From Ulota crispa (lineage: Eukaryota; Streptophyta; Bryopsida; Orthotrichales; Orthotrichaceae), in contig OY987245.1 of NCBI GenBank assembly GCA_963920765.1, forward strand, positions 17,376,727 to 17,440,726: a DNA stretch of 64,000 nucleotides, written 5' to 3'. Positions 47,449-61,790 of the stretch are shown piece by piece; positions within the stretch are counted from its first letter, which is position 1; each line of letters opens with the position of its first letter. The notes below the pieces were generated by a model. It saw only the letters and a program-made list of their open reading frames with translations, made no database searches and had not been told where the DNA came from. Both the position numbers and the translations under genes were made by a program.

Positions 47449-50400
47449 CTAATGATGATGTATAATAGACTTGCATTTTCTTTTTATCCTGAACAGTACT
47501 CCGGGCTTCTTGTGATGAGGATGTTCGTCCAAAGATCGGTCATCCGTAGCATCTGCCGTATTCTTGTGGTAAGCATGTAAATGCTTGTGAAACGCGTTCA
47601 CTGCCCCCTGAATTCCATCTTCTGCCTCCATGTCTTTTGCCAATTGTACAGCTGCTTTTTTCACCTGACCATTAGAGACAAATGTAAATATCAGAATAAA
47701 GTTCCAAATTTATACTTAAAGGAAAACTGAAGAAAACATATACGTGCATATAGTAAACAATCATGCAAACAGATACTAGTTTCTGTTCATGATGCTGCGC
47801 ATTCTCTAATACATGGACGTAACCAAGGTTGAGAAACAGGGCACATGCAACTATATAGTATATCAGCAAGGTTCGTTAGAAGGTGGACTTACAGCAGGAT
47901 CTAGCATGAACTCAATAGCACCGACAAGCTTCTCTAAATCAAAATGCTTGACCGTAATAGGAGCTGGTCCTACACCCTTTTGTTGAACACGTGCACCCCA
48001 AAATGGTTGATCTCCAAAAAACGGGACAATTGTTGTTGGACACTGGTATAACAAGCAAACGGAGCACGTCCAATTAGAACATATCAAAAGCCCAACTCAT
48101 AAATTCTGCGATGTTCTTTTCAATCAATGACAACCATCACACTTCACCTCTGACAGTCGTAATCACAGCCGTATAGTACATTCATGATTAAAGAAATCCA
48201 CCAAAATTCAACAAAGCTACGGGAAATCGATATATTAACGCAACGGAAAAATATATTACCGCAGCCTTAAGACCAGCAGCAGTGGTTCCCGCACCGCCAT
48301 GATGTACCTGTCAGCAGTTGCAAACTCATCAGCCATCAACATCAACTAACTCCAGTTATCTTTGTCAGAATTGTAAGAAGCTGTCGATTTCCGAGTACAG
48401 GAATGTAAAAATAAATGTGCTCCTGTTGTTAGAGGTTGGAAAAAAAATTCTAAAGTAGTAGAGGCACATACAACTGCAGCGCATCGAGGAAACAACCAAT
48501 CATGAGGGCAGTCCGATAGAAGGTAAACGTTTTCAGGCACCTCAGGCACTGGAAATGACAGGCATTTGAACATGTAAGTTTTAAGTATATGAAACAAAAG
48601 AATTACAAAACAACGAAACGTGTCTTCTACATCAAACTAGTGCATACTGTGAAAAGAAGATCATAGCGCACCAAATTAAATGTATGCATTGATAATTACA
48701 GGAAATGAAAGGCAGAGACAAAATCAATCTAACTCTTAGCATCTTCACTTACACCCAGCCTCTCCATAAACATATCGTTTTGAGTTCAGTGATTCTAATG
48801 GTTTTGATACTCATGAGTTACTCATGTAAACCACTACAACCAAAATAATTAATGTAATTCAATGTGATCACGAAACCTAACGTCCGGGATATGCATCACA
48901 ACCACACTAAATAGTATCCAAACATGATAGTTCGAAATAAACTGAAGGAGACCCATGTAAACAGCAACATCGTGTATTTTAACATCAATCAAAGGTGATT
49001 TTCAACATGGATGTAGTGAGTGCGACAACATCTGAAAACAATGATTAAAAGGTACTCACAATCTCCAATTCCACCCCATCCCCTGCCAATTATACCACGC
49101 TGTCCAGTCTTGTTCAGTGCTTCAATAATGATCTTGGTCATGCCTTCAGGATCTTCCACAGGCTGCAAAATGAAAAGATAACCACGTCATCTCTGATTAG
49201 GCCACTTTCAGAGGATCCAGTAACTTAAAGATACAGTTGGCTAGACATCAAAACACAGGGACATGATTCAGCAATGCCATTCAACGAAGAATATCCAATG
49301 AATTCCATGTCTACTATTACAGCTAAATTTACCGACAGTGACAAATTTCACAATGAAAGAACATTTAAAACTTCCTGTCAAACCACAACCCTTAATTTCA
49401 AGCGTCAAACTTTAAATCCATGCAATAATACGAAACATCAAGTTCACGTGAAAAAATCATGAAATGTGCCATAATTGCTATAATGATAAACTTACAAGGC
49501 TTCCAAATCCAATATAAACTGGAGCGGGGCCAGCGTTTAACCATGCCTCCAAAGCCTTGGGAGGCTTGTAGTTTGACGCGAGGTTTAAGTAGCAGAACCC
49601 AACAACGTCTACAAGCGGTCCCCAGTCTAAAAGAAGACATTGTCACGTAAGAACCATGATAATCTCAGGTTAAAATTAATTAGGAACAAAATAAAGCTTA
49701 CCATTCACCCACAAAATGGTATATACAAATTTACAATCTGCAACGTACACATAAAAATAACTAGCGACTGAATCTAAGTGGCATGCAATAGCTGAATAGG
49801 TCAAGAAACTAGTACCTCTTGGCTTAGGAACAAGGTGAGGACTCCATATGTAGCCTGTAGGTAAGTCCGAGATAGAGCCTTGAGAACCACTCAAGGCTGT
49901 AATTGGACGAAGCTTCAGATGCTTCTTGCGGAAGCTGTTGATAATTCCTCGGATGCCCAACCAGATCAGCGAGTCTACCACTTGATACGACACCTATTAA
50001 ACAAGACCATTACCCAGAAGGTAAAGTTGCAATTTAGTATCCTTTCTATTAATTTTACGACCAACAAGATGAAATGGTTGGTGGTTGTCCCAGCTTAAGT
50101 GTTTTACAAATTGCATATTCACTAACCTATGCCTTCTAATAAAACATCTGATTATTTAATTGAATTTTTTTCTTCAACACAGTTCACTAATATATATTAT
50201 AGTTACCCGCTTCCGTTTATATTTGATATTTCTAGTAATTATCTCACATATATTGAACAAATTGTTTCTTAATTCTATACGTGTGAACAGTTCAGAAGTA
50301 TTTGCAATAGGAGTACAAAACCGTAAGGTGAGACAATGAATTTTAATGATTGAGGAAATTTTGAACAGACTGCTGAAGTTGTTTTTCAAACTATTGTCAC

Positions 50401-53400
50401 CTAATTTGATTCCTTACAAGAGGGCGGATAGAAATAGACGCATAACGCTGCTTATTTTCCTCAACTCCAATAAACCAAGAACAACAACTTGAATGCACGC
50501 ACAAACAATGCAGGAAACCCATGCAGATACAAGAAAATTCCAAACACACGAGTGTGCATGCTTGAAACCAAAACTTACTCGATTCCCGGCAGATTGTTTA
50601 ACTCGAGCTAGGGGATGGGGAAACGCACTCGTAGCTCTGCATAATATTCAGGCCCAATAATAAGTGATCAAGATACAAACATAAAACAAAGAATGTCGTA
50701 CTATAAAGAGTAGAGAAGATATAGGTACTTACGTCCATGGCATTGTGAAAAATATGTGCAGTGGCACTTTGAGATATTCTGCAACATGAACATGTCCTGC
50801 ATAGCCCAACTGTCACGTGAGAACTGTCCTTAGGAAGCATTAGACAAAAACATTCAAGTTCTATTATAACACCCATATGATATAGAATTGGCAAACATTA
50901 AAAATTGCCAAAGCCTCTATTTTTCCCCAGGATAATGTATGCAAAAGCTAATTCTCATCACGCAAGGAACAAACATTACCATATGCAGGAGGATTGGCAA
51001 TAATAGCTTGAGGACGAAATTCAACTCCAGAATCCTTGTCCGGTTTAATGCATGCATCCAGGAGGGAGTACACAATAGACCTAATTTGCTTTCGCTGTAT
51101 TGAAATTTCAGAGGGCCCAGAAGGCAAAAAGCCTTTATTCTTTACCATGTCTGCCAAAACCAAGATGAAGGTCACAACTGAGCAGGGGAAAAAGGCTGGC
51201 CGTTTCTTACACTGCAACGCCCAAACTATTTCTTTCATACAAATAAATTTGCATTAATCTGAATTGCCATGAAGCCGCTCAGGTTTATACACTAAATGGG
51301 AAACGTGACAAGGATACGAATAGGCTCGTTGGACTTGAGGCAGACATCAATTCAACATATCAAGACCTTTAATGAAAAATTTCATGAATAGAAAAATTTA
51401 TTGATGTTCATAACTCCCAAGACTTTCGGCAATTTTATTCGTACCTATTAAATGCACCACCAATTAACTAATATATTAGAAACAGATTCCTAGTTGACGC
51501 TCGCTTCACAGAAGGTCAGAGTTAGTTTCGTACCTCTTCTAGAATATAAGACGAACAAAGCTAAAATTCTCTCGAGAAATTTCATTTGCAAGTGGAATAT
51601 TCTCCTTCAAGGGTGAACAAATAAACACTACTCGTATTCTTCTCATCTTCAACTTTTTGTGACTATGAGAATCCATAAACGGATACTTACATTCAGCTAG
51701 AACCTTTGGGTCTCCTCCTAGCGGATAGAACTCCAATCCCTCTTTCTTCACGAAATCCCGGAAGTTAGCATGCGTTGCTAATCGTACTTGGTGACCATAC
51801 TCCTGCAGGAACAGTACAAGAATACGACCTTATATTACCATCGGGAAACATTCCAGAATTCCAAAGAGTTTCAATCTCCCGACGCACACAAAGTACATAG
51901 GCTATGCAAAATACACTGATTTAGTAAGTACAAAATCATGAAAACACAGAATTAGAGTGGAAACTAGCCAAACAAGTGGAGAATATACCCAAAGAGGAGA
52001 ACACAAATTAAAACCCAATCACTCGTCACTTTAACATACCTGCAACTTTTTACCAATGGCGATAAAAGGCTGAACATCGCCACGAGTGCCAACAATAAGC
52101 ATGACGATTTGAAGAGGAGGAATCGTTTTATGATCAGTATCCTCATCTCCCTCCCAAGCTTCCTCCTCTGGTATTCCATGATGACTTTCATCTTCATCCA
52201 TAACATGCGATCCAAACAGATCCATGGCGAGTCTACCACTGCGTGCAAGATCAAATTCTACAGCTCCGTCCATCTGAATACTTGCGAACTCTCTCATAAG
52301 CTTTTTCTGTCACAGCAGAAAACATGAAATTTAGAATCGCCATCCTTCGAATACCGTTCCATTTAAGTAAATCCAAAATAAGTAAATGTCCTCGGAGCGG
52401 ACCTTTCTCTTATCTGTCAATTTTGTTTGAGCGACCATTCGAACATTCGCATTATCCAGATTCTTCTGCATTCTTCTCTTTTGTGTGCTAGAATGAGCCA
52501 AAAGACTCTGGACTTGAATCTGGTCCGGAAAGTTTGCAGCTGGCATTGTCGTCGCTCTAGGTAATTGATCTGAACACCAAAATCCAAATCTCAAAAGATA
52601 TGTAATGCAACAAAGGGTGTACTTCTAGATAGGAGTATTATAATGTAACGAGCTTCCAAGATGTTGGCTGAACTATCATTGACTCTTTCACTACTATGAA
52701 ATTCCTTCTGAGTTACACATTTGTATCGAAACAGATGAGTTCAATTTATACAAAATTTTGTAACTAGTCATCGAGACTGTCAATAAGAACCCTCTATTGT
52801 AGAAGTAGGGCGCACAGAAATTGAAAGTACAGATAAAAGTTGGCACAAATATATTTCCATACCAAAGACCTATGCATGAGCGCTTATCAGAAGAGGAAAC
52901 ATGTTCAAAAGCAAGCTCAAGAGGTACTGGCAGCAATTGGATGCAGAATGAACCTCAAAAATATAGATATTCAAGGTAGCAGGCACTTTCAAAGAACATG
53001 CAGACTTAAGAACTTCAAATCAAACTATCGAAATAAATACCGTTTACGGGAGTGCCACTGGATGACTGACTATGGTTACTCTCCTCAATAGCTTGTGGTA
53101 TTAGCGCTGGAGTCTTAATGGCTGCAATTTCTTCCGCTATATCTTCGGGCGCATCAGTGGAAGCAACAGTGGAAGGCATCCAGACAGGAAGCGATTGCGT
53201 AGCTTGCAGTGTCGATACTTCATCGATTCTTGGTTTATGCTCACTTCCTGGCTGTATAATGCAGATACGTGTTTCATATAATCGAACGTAAAGATCATTA
53301 AATCAAAACACCAAAAAAGTCAACAGGGATTCTATATTAATATTCGAGCGTTCAAAATATATATAATGCCTAAATCATGCGGTCATGATCGTTGCACACA

Positions 53401-54259
53401 AAAAAACCGGTGATTTAACAATTTAGAAGTACCTGCTACTGAAAGAGGGAAGCAAAGCGGCAAATACCTTCGAATCAAAGAGCGACTTATGAGTTGGGAA
53501 AGGTTGAGGTTCCCGGTGCTCAACGACATCTGGGAAATGAGGTTCAATGACCTTTGCATGGTCCTTTGACTTAGGATCAAGTGGTGGTTTTCCTCTAACC
53601 ACCGGACCATTCTTGACTTTCAAATTTCCCGATCCTGACTCGTAAAGAGAATCCTTGGAAAGATATGATCTGATCAGGCAGAACACAAATTTCTGGTTCA
53701 TACATTTTTAGAAAAAAATGTGAACTAAAAAATGATACCAACCCCTGCAACATGCCTTCGTGAGGAATCAAGGCAAATGAAAGAAACTATGCACAGAGAG
53801 CATTAGGTAAGGAATCAATCTTTTTTATTTTCAAGTAAAACTACTGTCGTTACTTTGCCAACCCTATCAATAACTAAAGAGAGTTTGGATTACAAACCTA
53901 TTAATGGAGGGCGATGGAAAACCATTTTCGAATGGAGATTCTCTGGATACACTTTGAACGGGCCTGCCACCGGAAGGCCATGTCATATCACTTGCAACAC
54001 TTTGCGATTCGTCCCCAAGACCTACGCCTCTGCTGTCCTCAGACAGCAATGCGGGCAGGATTCCTGAACTCCCGTCATGGTGACCTGTGCCAGCACTAGC
54101 AGCTAAAGCCGGCAGAACCCCTGGAGCTACATCAGTGGGAAATGTGGTTTGAAGTGGAACCTGTGAACTACTAGAAATAGACTTTGGAAGAGAAGACGAT
54201 GTGCCAGCAGGAACATACGATCTGACTCCTGCTCTACCATTATCTCCAGGCATCGTCAT
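47449..54259 (-). CDS. UGT80: Sterol 3-beta-glucosyltransferase (UGT80 type), 838 aa, 16 exons
   Basis: Transfers glucose from UDP-glucose to membrane sterols, giving steryl glucosides. Exons in reading order: 54259-53898, 53669-53468, 53251-53041, 52569-52403, 52306-52040, 51802-51691, 51150-50980, 50796-50733, 50636-50579, 49993-49816, 49626-49496, 49162-49060, 48548-48472, 48307-48260, 48042-47893, 47664-47449. All junctions are GT-AG and in phase (2517 bp with stop). Residues 1-310 are a Ser/Pro-rich, poorly conserved plant N-terminal region. The GT28-type donor half starts near 376 (LQIVMLIVGTRGDVQPFIAI). Then FYPLGGDPKVLAEYMVKNKG, IIANPPAYGHVHVAEYL, VYIGFGSL, and the nucleotide-binding HHGGAGTTAAGLKAA at 703-717 with TTIVPFFGDQPFWG after it. 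The tail is His-rich. Start 54259 or 54253 cannot be separated. A 5'-UTR intron is likely. Confidence 0.94.
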
Positions 54260-56841
54260 GAGAGACGCTATACAGATTGACCGCGCTGACTTAAAACAAG
54301 AGGGTATGAAACACCTATGACTTAGTCCAGGATAAAATTCAAACTCTCTTGAAGCTTGCAACTGTCCCACGACGTGAAAGACATTGTCTGCACCCACAGA
54401 AATCGGTACCATGATTAGCCATCTCAAACTACTCAAAAACATGTGAAAGTCATTTAAAACTGTTACATCTCTAAAGAATACTCCCTCAAGAGACTGGATG
54501 GATTCAACTCACGAAACGTAGACCACGCACGAGTATAACATGTCAAAAGTAGACCAATGCTAATTATCCGACGGTGTCCATTCATATTGCAACACACTTA
54601 CTCCAAAGTCCAAAATATAAGCCATCATACCCCTTCTCCTTGGTATCAAACACCGGTACAAGAAACAGAGATGGCTTTCCCAACTACGTTCTACTCTGGA
54701 GACATAATTGCCCATCCAAAACACAGCTCTTTGGAGCAATACACGTCGCCGTTCAGCTCAGTTTAACTTCATCCCAGAGTTGCATTGGGAAGATTCAAAT
54801 CGCCGCACTCCATCATCTAATTCGTCAAACAGTCACTGCAGTTCCTAAACTTCAGACTACCTCGTTCGTCGGTCCATTCATCACAGTACCCACGAAAAAA
54901 ACCCTCATGATTGACTAATTTGCAAAAAAATGGCAGTTATGATATATTCATTCTAACAGTTAATGAACGTTTCAGTCACAAATTCATGTTCTACCTCGAA
55001 TGCCTAAAAACATTCACAGATCACCTCAACATTCATTGAACTGTAGTATTTTCATCTAACCAAACACCGGTTTAATGTAGACAAGACTCAACGTGGATGT
55101 ATAGCAAATCTAACAGAGTATCTATGATAGTATAATAAATCTCACTCGTACCTAGAATCACATCAAGTGCTGTGAACACGAAGATTGGTGACGCCTTGTT
55201 GGCAAGTGAACAGGCAATGTTTGATTAAAGAGATGTACGCAGACATTCAAAACACGTACAAGCACCGCAACTGAAAGACAGTCTAACTGATCAAGTACAC
55301 CGATCTCCAGGCTTAAATAGAGCAAGACAAAACTGTCCCTCCTCTCGAAGATAGATAATTCAAAAAACAGCTCGCCTGTCGAGAACGGCTAACATCTCTT
55401 CCGTCTCCAGAACAACCAGACACGTCTCAATAAGCGAAAATGCAATCGACATGAATAAGACTAAAAACTACGCCACCACTTAACTCAGAGCCAAATAAAC
55501 AACAAAAAGTATCCTCTCAAAAAAGCAATGAAAATACCTAGAAACAGATCGCCGGTTGCCGCTACATCTTGACATCCGAGCGCTAGTTCACCATCTCCTC
55601 GATCCTTCAAAACCAAAACTCAACTAACTCCGCGCACTCTACTTCACCTCCAACCTGAACAGAAACTTGCCAAATCTTCAGCAAGCAGATCTATTAAAAA
55701 AATCTAAAAATCAAAGCATTCAACTGGCGAAAAAGCCTTTTCGAAGCAACAATCAAACTAAGCAAGGTCACCAAAACCTAGAAACGTCCAAAAATGCGAC
55801 AGAGCTCACTCGCTAACTTACGTTGAAGCGCAGTGACGCCAAGCCGAAGATGCAGATGGTCAGGTCGGCAGTAGAGTGATTAGCTGGAAATGAGAGTGCC
55901 AGATGTCAGCCAGAAACGACACGAACAGGCCGAACAGCAGGGAGCGCACCGAATAATGCGATGCCACGTAGATTATAATATAAATTTCTACGACTCGAGT
56001 CAATTCCGGTGCATGTGAGAAACAAAAATTGCTGTTACGACGTCGTTTTACTAGCTCCGAGCAATGTACGGGGAGAGCCGGAAAACAATAGAAAGTCAGC
56101 CGAATGAAATGTGCAAAAAACGGATTGAAATCTAAATAAATCGGCTAAAAACCGACTAAGTTTCTGGAAAATTTCCAAGTGTAAGTATATGGAGAATAGC
56201 CGGTGCATCCACTGAAAAACCGGATGAAAATGAGAAATGTAGGCTTCAGCTCAAAATTTCCCCGTATACTGGCTCCGAGCCTCCGACACTGCATTTGAGC
56301 GTTGATCGTCCGGTTCTAGATGGAACGAAATGCTTCGCAGTCTATGAAAGCTGTAAAAATGCCGGACGATGGAGGAAGCACGAATCTACAGTAGAAACGG
56401 GAGAATTTTGTTGCAGAAAGTTACCTTGCATTGGCGTCAGATCAGCAGCATGAGCTCCCGTAATTGCCTTAACCGTCAGCGCCGAGTTCTACTGCGAGGT
56501 ACTTCCGCTCTCACGTTCCGAGTTTCTTCTGTGAACTACAGTAAGTTAAACATTGCAGAAATCGTGCGTCGTTGAAACTCCATAGCTTCAGGGAGAGAAG
56601 CAATGGCGGAGACTTAGGGCACGGCGGGAAACACGATTGGATGAACATCTCATCGCTACGTTAGAAGCGGCGGTGATTCTTTTTGAATTTTCATTGCTGG
56701 AACGACACGCACCGTGTCATGCACGCACGTCAGGAGAATATGGACAGAATCATCCATGTGTGCACATTCATCCATCAAATCGGCTAACATTAGTAACTCG
56801 TCCAAATTTTGGGGCTCAGTTTACTGCACATAACTTCCGTC
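54260..56841 (-). promoter_or_regulatory. 5' UTR and promoter region of the sterol glucosyltransferase gene
   Basis: GC-richer sequence up to about 55950 with no second coding frame, consistent with one or more untranslated exons and an intron that I could not delimit. A TATA-like TTTATATTATAATC on the minus strand lies near 55975-55990. From 56000 to 56840 no gene was recognised. Confidence 0.4.
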
Positions 56842-57046
56842 GATGTGGGGCCAGGACAGAAAAGTAAAGCTTTTTCACTCGCCAAAATGGGGAGGTTGAA
56901 TTTGAGAATTTTGAATTCATATTTGGATTCAAAGATCCTGCTTTGAAGACTTTGAATAGAGGATATAATTGAATAATAAAAAAATAGGGTTGAATTATTA
57001 CTATTACTCAAAAAAAACCTGAGTTTTTTCGTCTTGGCCCCACATC
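56842..57046. mobile_element. Inverted-repeat miniature element
   Basis: GATGTGGGGCCAGGACAGAA on the left and its mirror (reverse complement GATGTGGGGCCAAGACGAAA) on the right. The interior includes a family D-like piece (TTGAATTTGAGAATTTTGAA). No clear target duplication was found. Confidence 0.6.
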
Positions 57047-57141
57047 AATATATGTGTAGTAAATTGGGCCAAATTTTGGCACACCTCATGTTTCTATAAG
57101 AGAGGAATGGCAGGTTCATCCATTTTTTTAGGGACAAAGTA

Positions 57142-57502
57142 GGGAGACACCCCCAGTCGCTAGGGAGACACCCTTGTAGCCCTACCTATTAAATTTGAGA
57201 TTATTGTTACATTGAAATAAGAAATAAAACTAAAACAATATTTTAGCACACATTTGCATCTGCAAGCGTTGCAAACATACAACAAATATGTCTCATTTGT
57301 GACATGGTCAAGAGTTAAACTTATAAATGAAAGGAATGACTAGTTTTAACTCTTGACCATGTCACAAATGAGACATATTTGTTGTATGTTTGCAACGCTT
57401 GCAGATGCAAATGTGTGCTAAAATATTGTTTTGATTCTATTTCTAATTTCCATGTAACAATAATCTCAAATTTAATAGGTTGAGTTGTAGGGGGTGTCTC
57501 CC
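57142..57502. mobile_element. Near-perfect fold-back element, about 150-bp arms
   Basis: GGGAGACACCCCC at the left is mirrored as GGGGGTGTCTCCC at the right, with TA at 57140-57141 and 57503-57504. Inside, a long inverted copy (AATTTGAGATTATTGTTACA through TAACTCTTGACC and back) has few mismatches around a loop of about 35 bp centred near 57328. No coding content. Confidence 0.85.
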
Positions 57503-57504
57503 TA

Positions 57505-60500
57505 GTCCATCCTTTTTTTAGTGTAGCGGTATTTTGGTGTTAAAATAAGTTAAGACTATGACTAAAATTAGCTAAACAAAAGATTTGTGGTGAGAAGTGG
57601 CAATGTGTATTTACTTTAATTCAAATGAAGTGGATGTAAGTGAAATGGTCATTGAGCACTTCTAAGATCATTGGTGCAATGGTATAATAGGTGAGATCAA
57701 AATGCAAAGGAGTCTTTTTATTTAGCTTCAATTCTTGAATTTCACATTTGCATTGCATTGTCACCATGCCTCCAAATATTATAATAGCCCACTTTGGTTA
57801 CACTAGAAGAAGTATTGGGATTAAAAAAATTTGTAGAATGCATCATATCTTGCATTCAAAGTTTTGGATTTTCATGAGCTCTTAGGACTTGTATGCATTG
57901 TCACTCACTTGTTTTTGAGTCTTCACACCAAGAATTGCAGGAACTTTGAATTTGTACAAGTGAAGTAATTGAAATTATATTTGTTGTATTGGTTTTAAGA
58001 AGTGTGAGGCAATGTGATAAGATTGAGCCCTTTCTATTTAAGACTTAATTCAATATAAGATGGTAAGAGCTTTTTTGGATTCATGTTACAAATGCTTTAA
58101 AAGTAAAGGGAGATAGCTAGAATGAATGTCTCTTGGTTAAATTGTGGTTGTATATTTTTTTCCTTTCAAGAGTTTTAAATCACTTGTCAGATCTGTTATG
58201 AAGTACTTGCCTATGAATAATTGCAAAAAACAAGAAGGCTTTAATATTTTGAATGAATTTCAATATGTTGAACTAAATAGTTTTGGTTATTGAATATAAT
58301 ATGAATATTTCACTAAGTTATTTCAAACAATAAGCTAACAAATCTTAAACTGTCTCTACATTTAGTAAAGAGTCTCACAAAAAAAGTTTGACAACAGTAA
58401 GCATTACAATTTCTCAATATTTTTAGAAGTTTATGATAAAGTTTCTAATTGTGCAAATGGGTGATTGCAAGAAACACTTGTATTATTTTCTGTCCCCTTC
58501 ACCTCCTGTAGGTGGTTTTTGGCTCCTATCTTTTGTGTACCAAGTCATTTTGACTTGGAAGTTTAGAGTAATGTTCACTTCAAAGTTGCAAACCTTCTAT
58601 AATTTTTTTGTTTTTTTTATTATTTTTCTACTTTTAAACAGCCCTTGAATAAGTGTCTACCTTGGCCATTTTGGGGGTTTTAGTACTATTTTGGGTCCAA
58701 TAAAGCAAATCTTGTGTCACAAATCAAGGAAGTTGTTTATTGTAAAGCATTACATGGATGTTTAGAAGGGATTCACAAAATTCTAAATTCCATGCAATGC
58801 ACATTGTATCAAAGTGGGCATCCATTCTCCATGCATTGGTGAAATAAAAAACAATTCCTCCAAAAACCACTTGCATCAGGTGAAGCTACTCAAAGAGATC
58901 AAAAATGGCCATTTTCTTTTTTTTGAAGTTTTTTACTATTTTCTAAAAAGCAAAAAGGAAATTGTCTTTTTGTTGATTATTTATGTCCCTCTATTTTTGT
59001 GCATAACTTTTAAAATAAAATTGTTCCAAGTCTGAATCTTCACAACTATGCTATTTTAAGTGCTTTACAAATTTTCCATATTTTATTTTATTTAAAATAA
59101 TAATTTCAAAAACTCATAGTACTACCTAGTACTACTAGTTTTAAGGATGTTTGAGACAAAATTGTGAAGTGTTTCTTGCAACTACCCAAATACAAAGTTA
59201 GTTTAGTTTTATATAGTAGAGATTTCAAGTACATTTATTTTATAGCATTTCCAATAGATGAATTCATGTCTATAGAAGCTTTTAAAATTATCATTGTTTA
59301 AATAGAAATAAAAAACAAGAAGACTGATTATGTTTACAATCAAGTCAATTTCAAAATGGATATCACTAGAATTGGTGCCTCCAAAGGAATTGTATTGATT
59401 TCTGTTCAAGAAGCACTCTTGCATCTAGTATGTCCATATTGTATTATTATGGCTTCTTTTATGAAAATTTGAGTATCTGAAGTCACATTAAGTGAATGCA
59501 AACATAGAAATTCTACATTGTTATTCACTATAGTAACACACCTTTAGGAACAAGATTCTAGAATTTGAAAAACCATCCTTTAAAGTTCCTTCATATAAGG
59601 TTATTTTGTATCGACAAAACATAGTTGGCATCTTTTGTGAGTGCTACTAAAGCAATTTGTAATATGCCATATGCTTCTCTAAGTCATACAAAAGGTCCTA
59701 AGCTTACTTGATATGAGAACTTTGTGATTGTTACACATATAACGTTATTTATCAATCCTAACAATAACATATTTTAAAATGTATAATTTTTGATCAATTT
59801 GTTTAGTTCCAGTTAGTTGTAGAATGTGCTCTATATAAATTGGAGATTAAAAAAAAAGGACAAAATTGTTGTTCCATTTGTCATATTAATGGTTTTCATA
59901 AAACTTTGTCCTTTATAAATTGGAGGTTTGTCAAAATAATAGCCCTTCACATTCATTTTATCAATCATGCAACTTATACACATGCCACGTAATATTAAAG
60001 GAACCAAAAAAAATTATGAATAAATTTACATACAAAAATATCCATTGAAGTCCAATACATAAAAAACTGTATGCAAAAACTCAAGCATTTATCAATCTAA
60101 CATTCAAATTCCAAATTCCAAATAACTTCTCTAAATTTGTGTTGCCATTTGAACATTTGAAATAATATAATACACACATTTATAAAATGAGTTCCAAGAT
60201 TGAAACTGCATTCTAGTTCCCCAATTTTTTTTTCACCCAGTTTGTTTTTGATTAGCCATTTCCATATGTGAACAATTACATGTGAGTAATTTTACTTTTA
60301 CACATGCTTTCTCAATTGGAAACTTCTAACCATTTCCACAAGTTTTGAGTAATATAGATGTTTAAAATAGATAGTAATTGCAAAAGTATGTAGGAACATT
60401 ACTAAAGACACTTTCATTAAAAACAATCACCTCAAAAGAGAGATAACTCTATAATGTTTTTGCTCATTTGCAATCATCAAAATTTTCAAGAATAAAATAA

Positions 60501-61043
60501 CAACATTTTGTTGAATTCAAGTTGTTTCTCCTTAGGAGCTGATTATTCCCTTTGTTAAGTCTACTAGTTGACATTAAAATACAAAAAAGGATTGAAAACT
60601 TTGAAAAAGTGGCTTTACTAATAGTTGCTCTTGTTAAATTCCTAACTATCACGTTTATATGCAAGTCAAATCATAAAGTGATCATAAGTTCACAATATGT
60701 TTAATTTTTGAGTTTTGTGAGAGAACCTTTGATGTTCATTTAATCAGTGTATTTAAATTGTCCTAACAAAGTTGCCTTATTTTGGAAAGTTACCTCATGC
60801 CCCATTGCTTGGTCATTTGAAGGTACATGCAGCTCTTTAAATACTAGGATTTTGCATGGTTTTTGCTAGAACGGCGCTAAATTTTATAAAATAACATAGT
60901 TGCTACCAAGTCCTTATTGATAAAAAAAATTACCACAATAATTATTGGTGGATATTACTATAGTATCAATAAGTATTTGTAGTGCAAAATGTCAAGAATT
61001 TAGTGTGGGACAACCTACATGCACTATTTAGTGAAGTTTTAAA
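57505..61043. other. AT-rich spacer
   Basis: No gene or clear element was recognised. Short open frames are rich in Phe, Lys and Ile and look random. Confidence 0.5.
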
Positions 61044-61479
61044 TAGGGAATTGATATGTGCACACCGAGGGGTTGATATTTGCACACCGAGGGGTTAATA
61101 TTTGCACACCCCCTAGGGAGTAAATTTTAGATTTTTATCATCAAAAAGTTGAATTTGAGAATTTTGAATTCAGATTTGGACTAAGAGACCATGGTTTTGT
61201 CTAGAACCACACAAAAAGGTTGCAATTGAACAACACCCAATGAAAAAACTTATCTTTTTTTACAAACAAAAGTAAAAGTAACACTTTTCCCCTAACTAAG
61301 CTTTTTCATTGGGTGTTAATTAATTACAACCATTTTTTATGATTCCAATATAAATCATGATCTCTGAGTCCAAATCTAAATTCAAAATTCTCAAATTCAG
61401 CTTTCTGATGGTAGAAATCTAAAACTTACTATCCAGGGGGTGTGCAAATATCAACCCCGGGTGCACATATCAATTCCCT
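61044..61479. mobile_element. Fold-back miniature element, family D (copy 2)
   Basis: TAGGGAATTGATATGTGCAC at the left is mirrored at the right (GTGCACATATCAATTCCCT). TTAAA stands on both sides (61039-61043, 61480-61484). The left terminus contains a tandem duplication of CACACCGAGGGGTTGATATT. The interior matches copy 1 at 11415-11831. Confidence 0.75.
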
Positions 61480-61582
61480 TTAAATAAGTTGCGATTTATA
61501 TACGGTTCGTTTACGGTTTACAAGGTGGTAACTTCATATTAGGGCTGACATGGCGAACGAGCCACGTCATCAATCGCCAACG

Positions 61583-61590
61583 CCACGTGG
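61583..61590 (+). promoter_or_regulatory. G-box (CCACGTGG)
   Basis: A palindromic CACGTG core about 200 bp upstream of the small-protein start codon, with a second CCACGT half nearby at 61560. G-boxes bind bHLH and bZIP factors in plants. Confidence 0.4.
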
Positions 61591-61790
61591 CTCATGGAGG
61601 CTAGAGTCGCTTCCCTTTTACCAACACCCAATCCAACCCCAGCTTCGTTCGAAGCAATCTGCTGAAAAAAGCTTGCGAATCCAACACTCCTCCGTAATAT
61701 CCATTCGCCTTTCTCTCATCACAGATCTCTCACATCGCTGTGTACAGTTTCCCTCAGACAACGGTGGAGATCAAACAATTCGTTCCTTAA

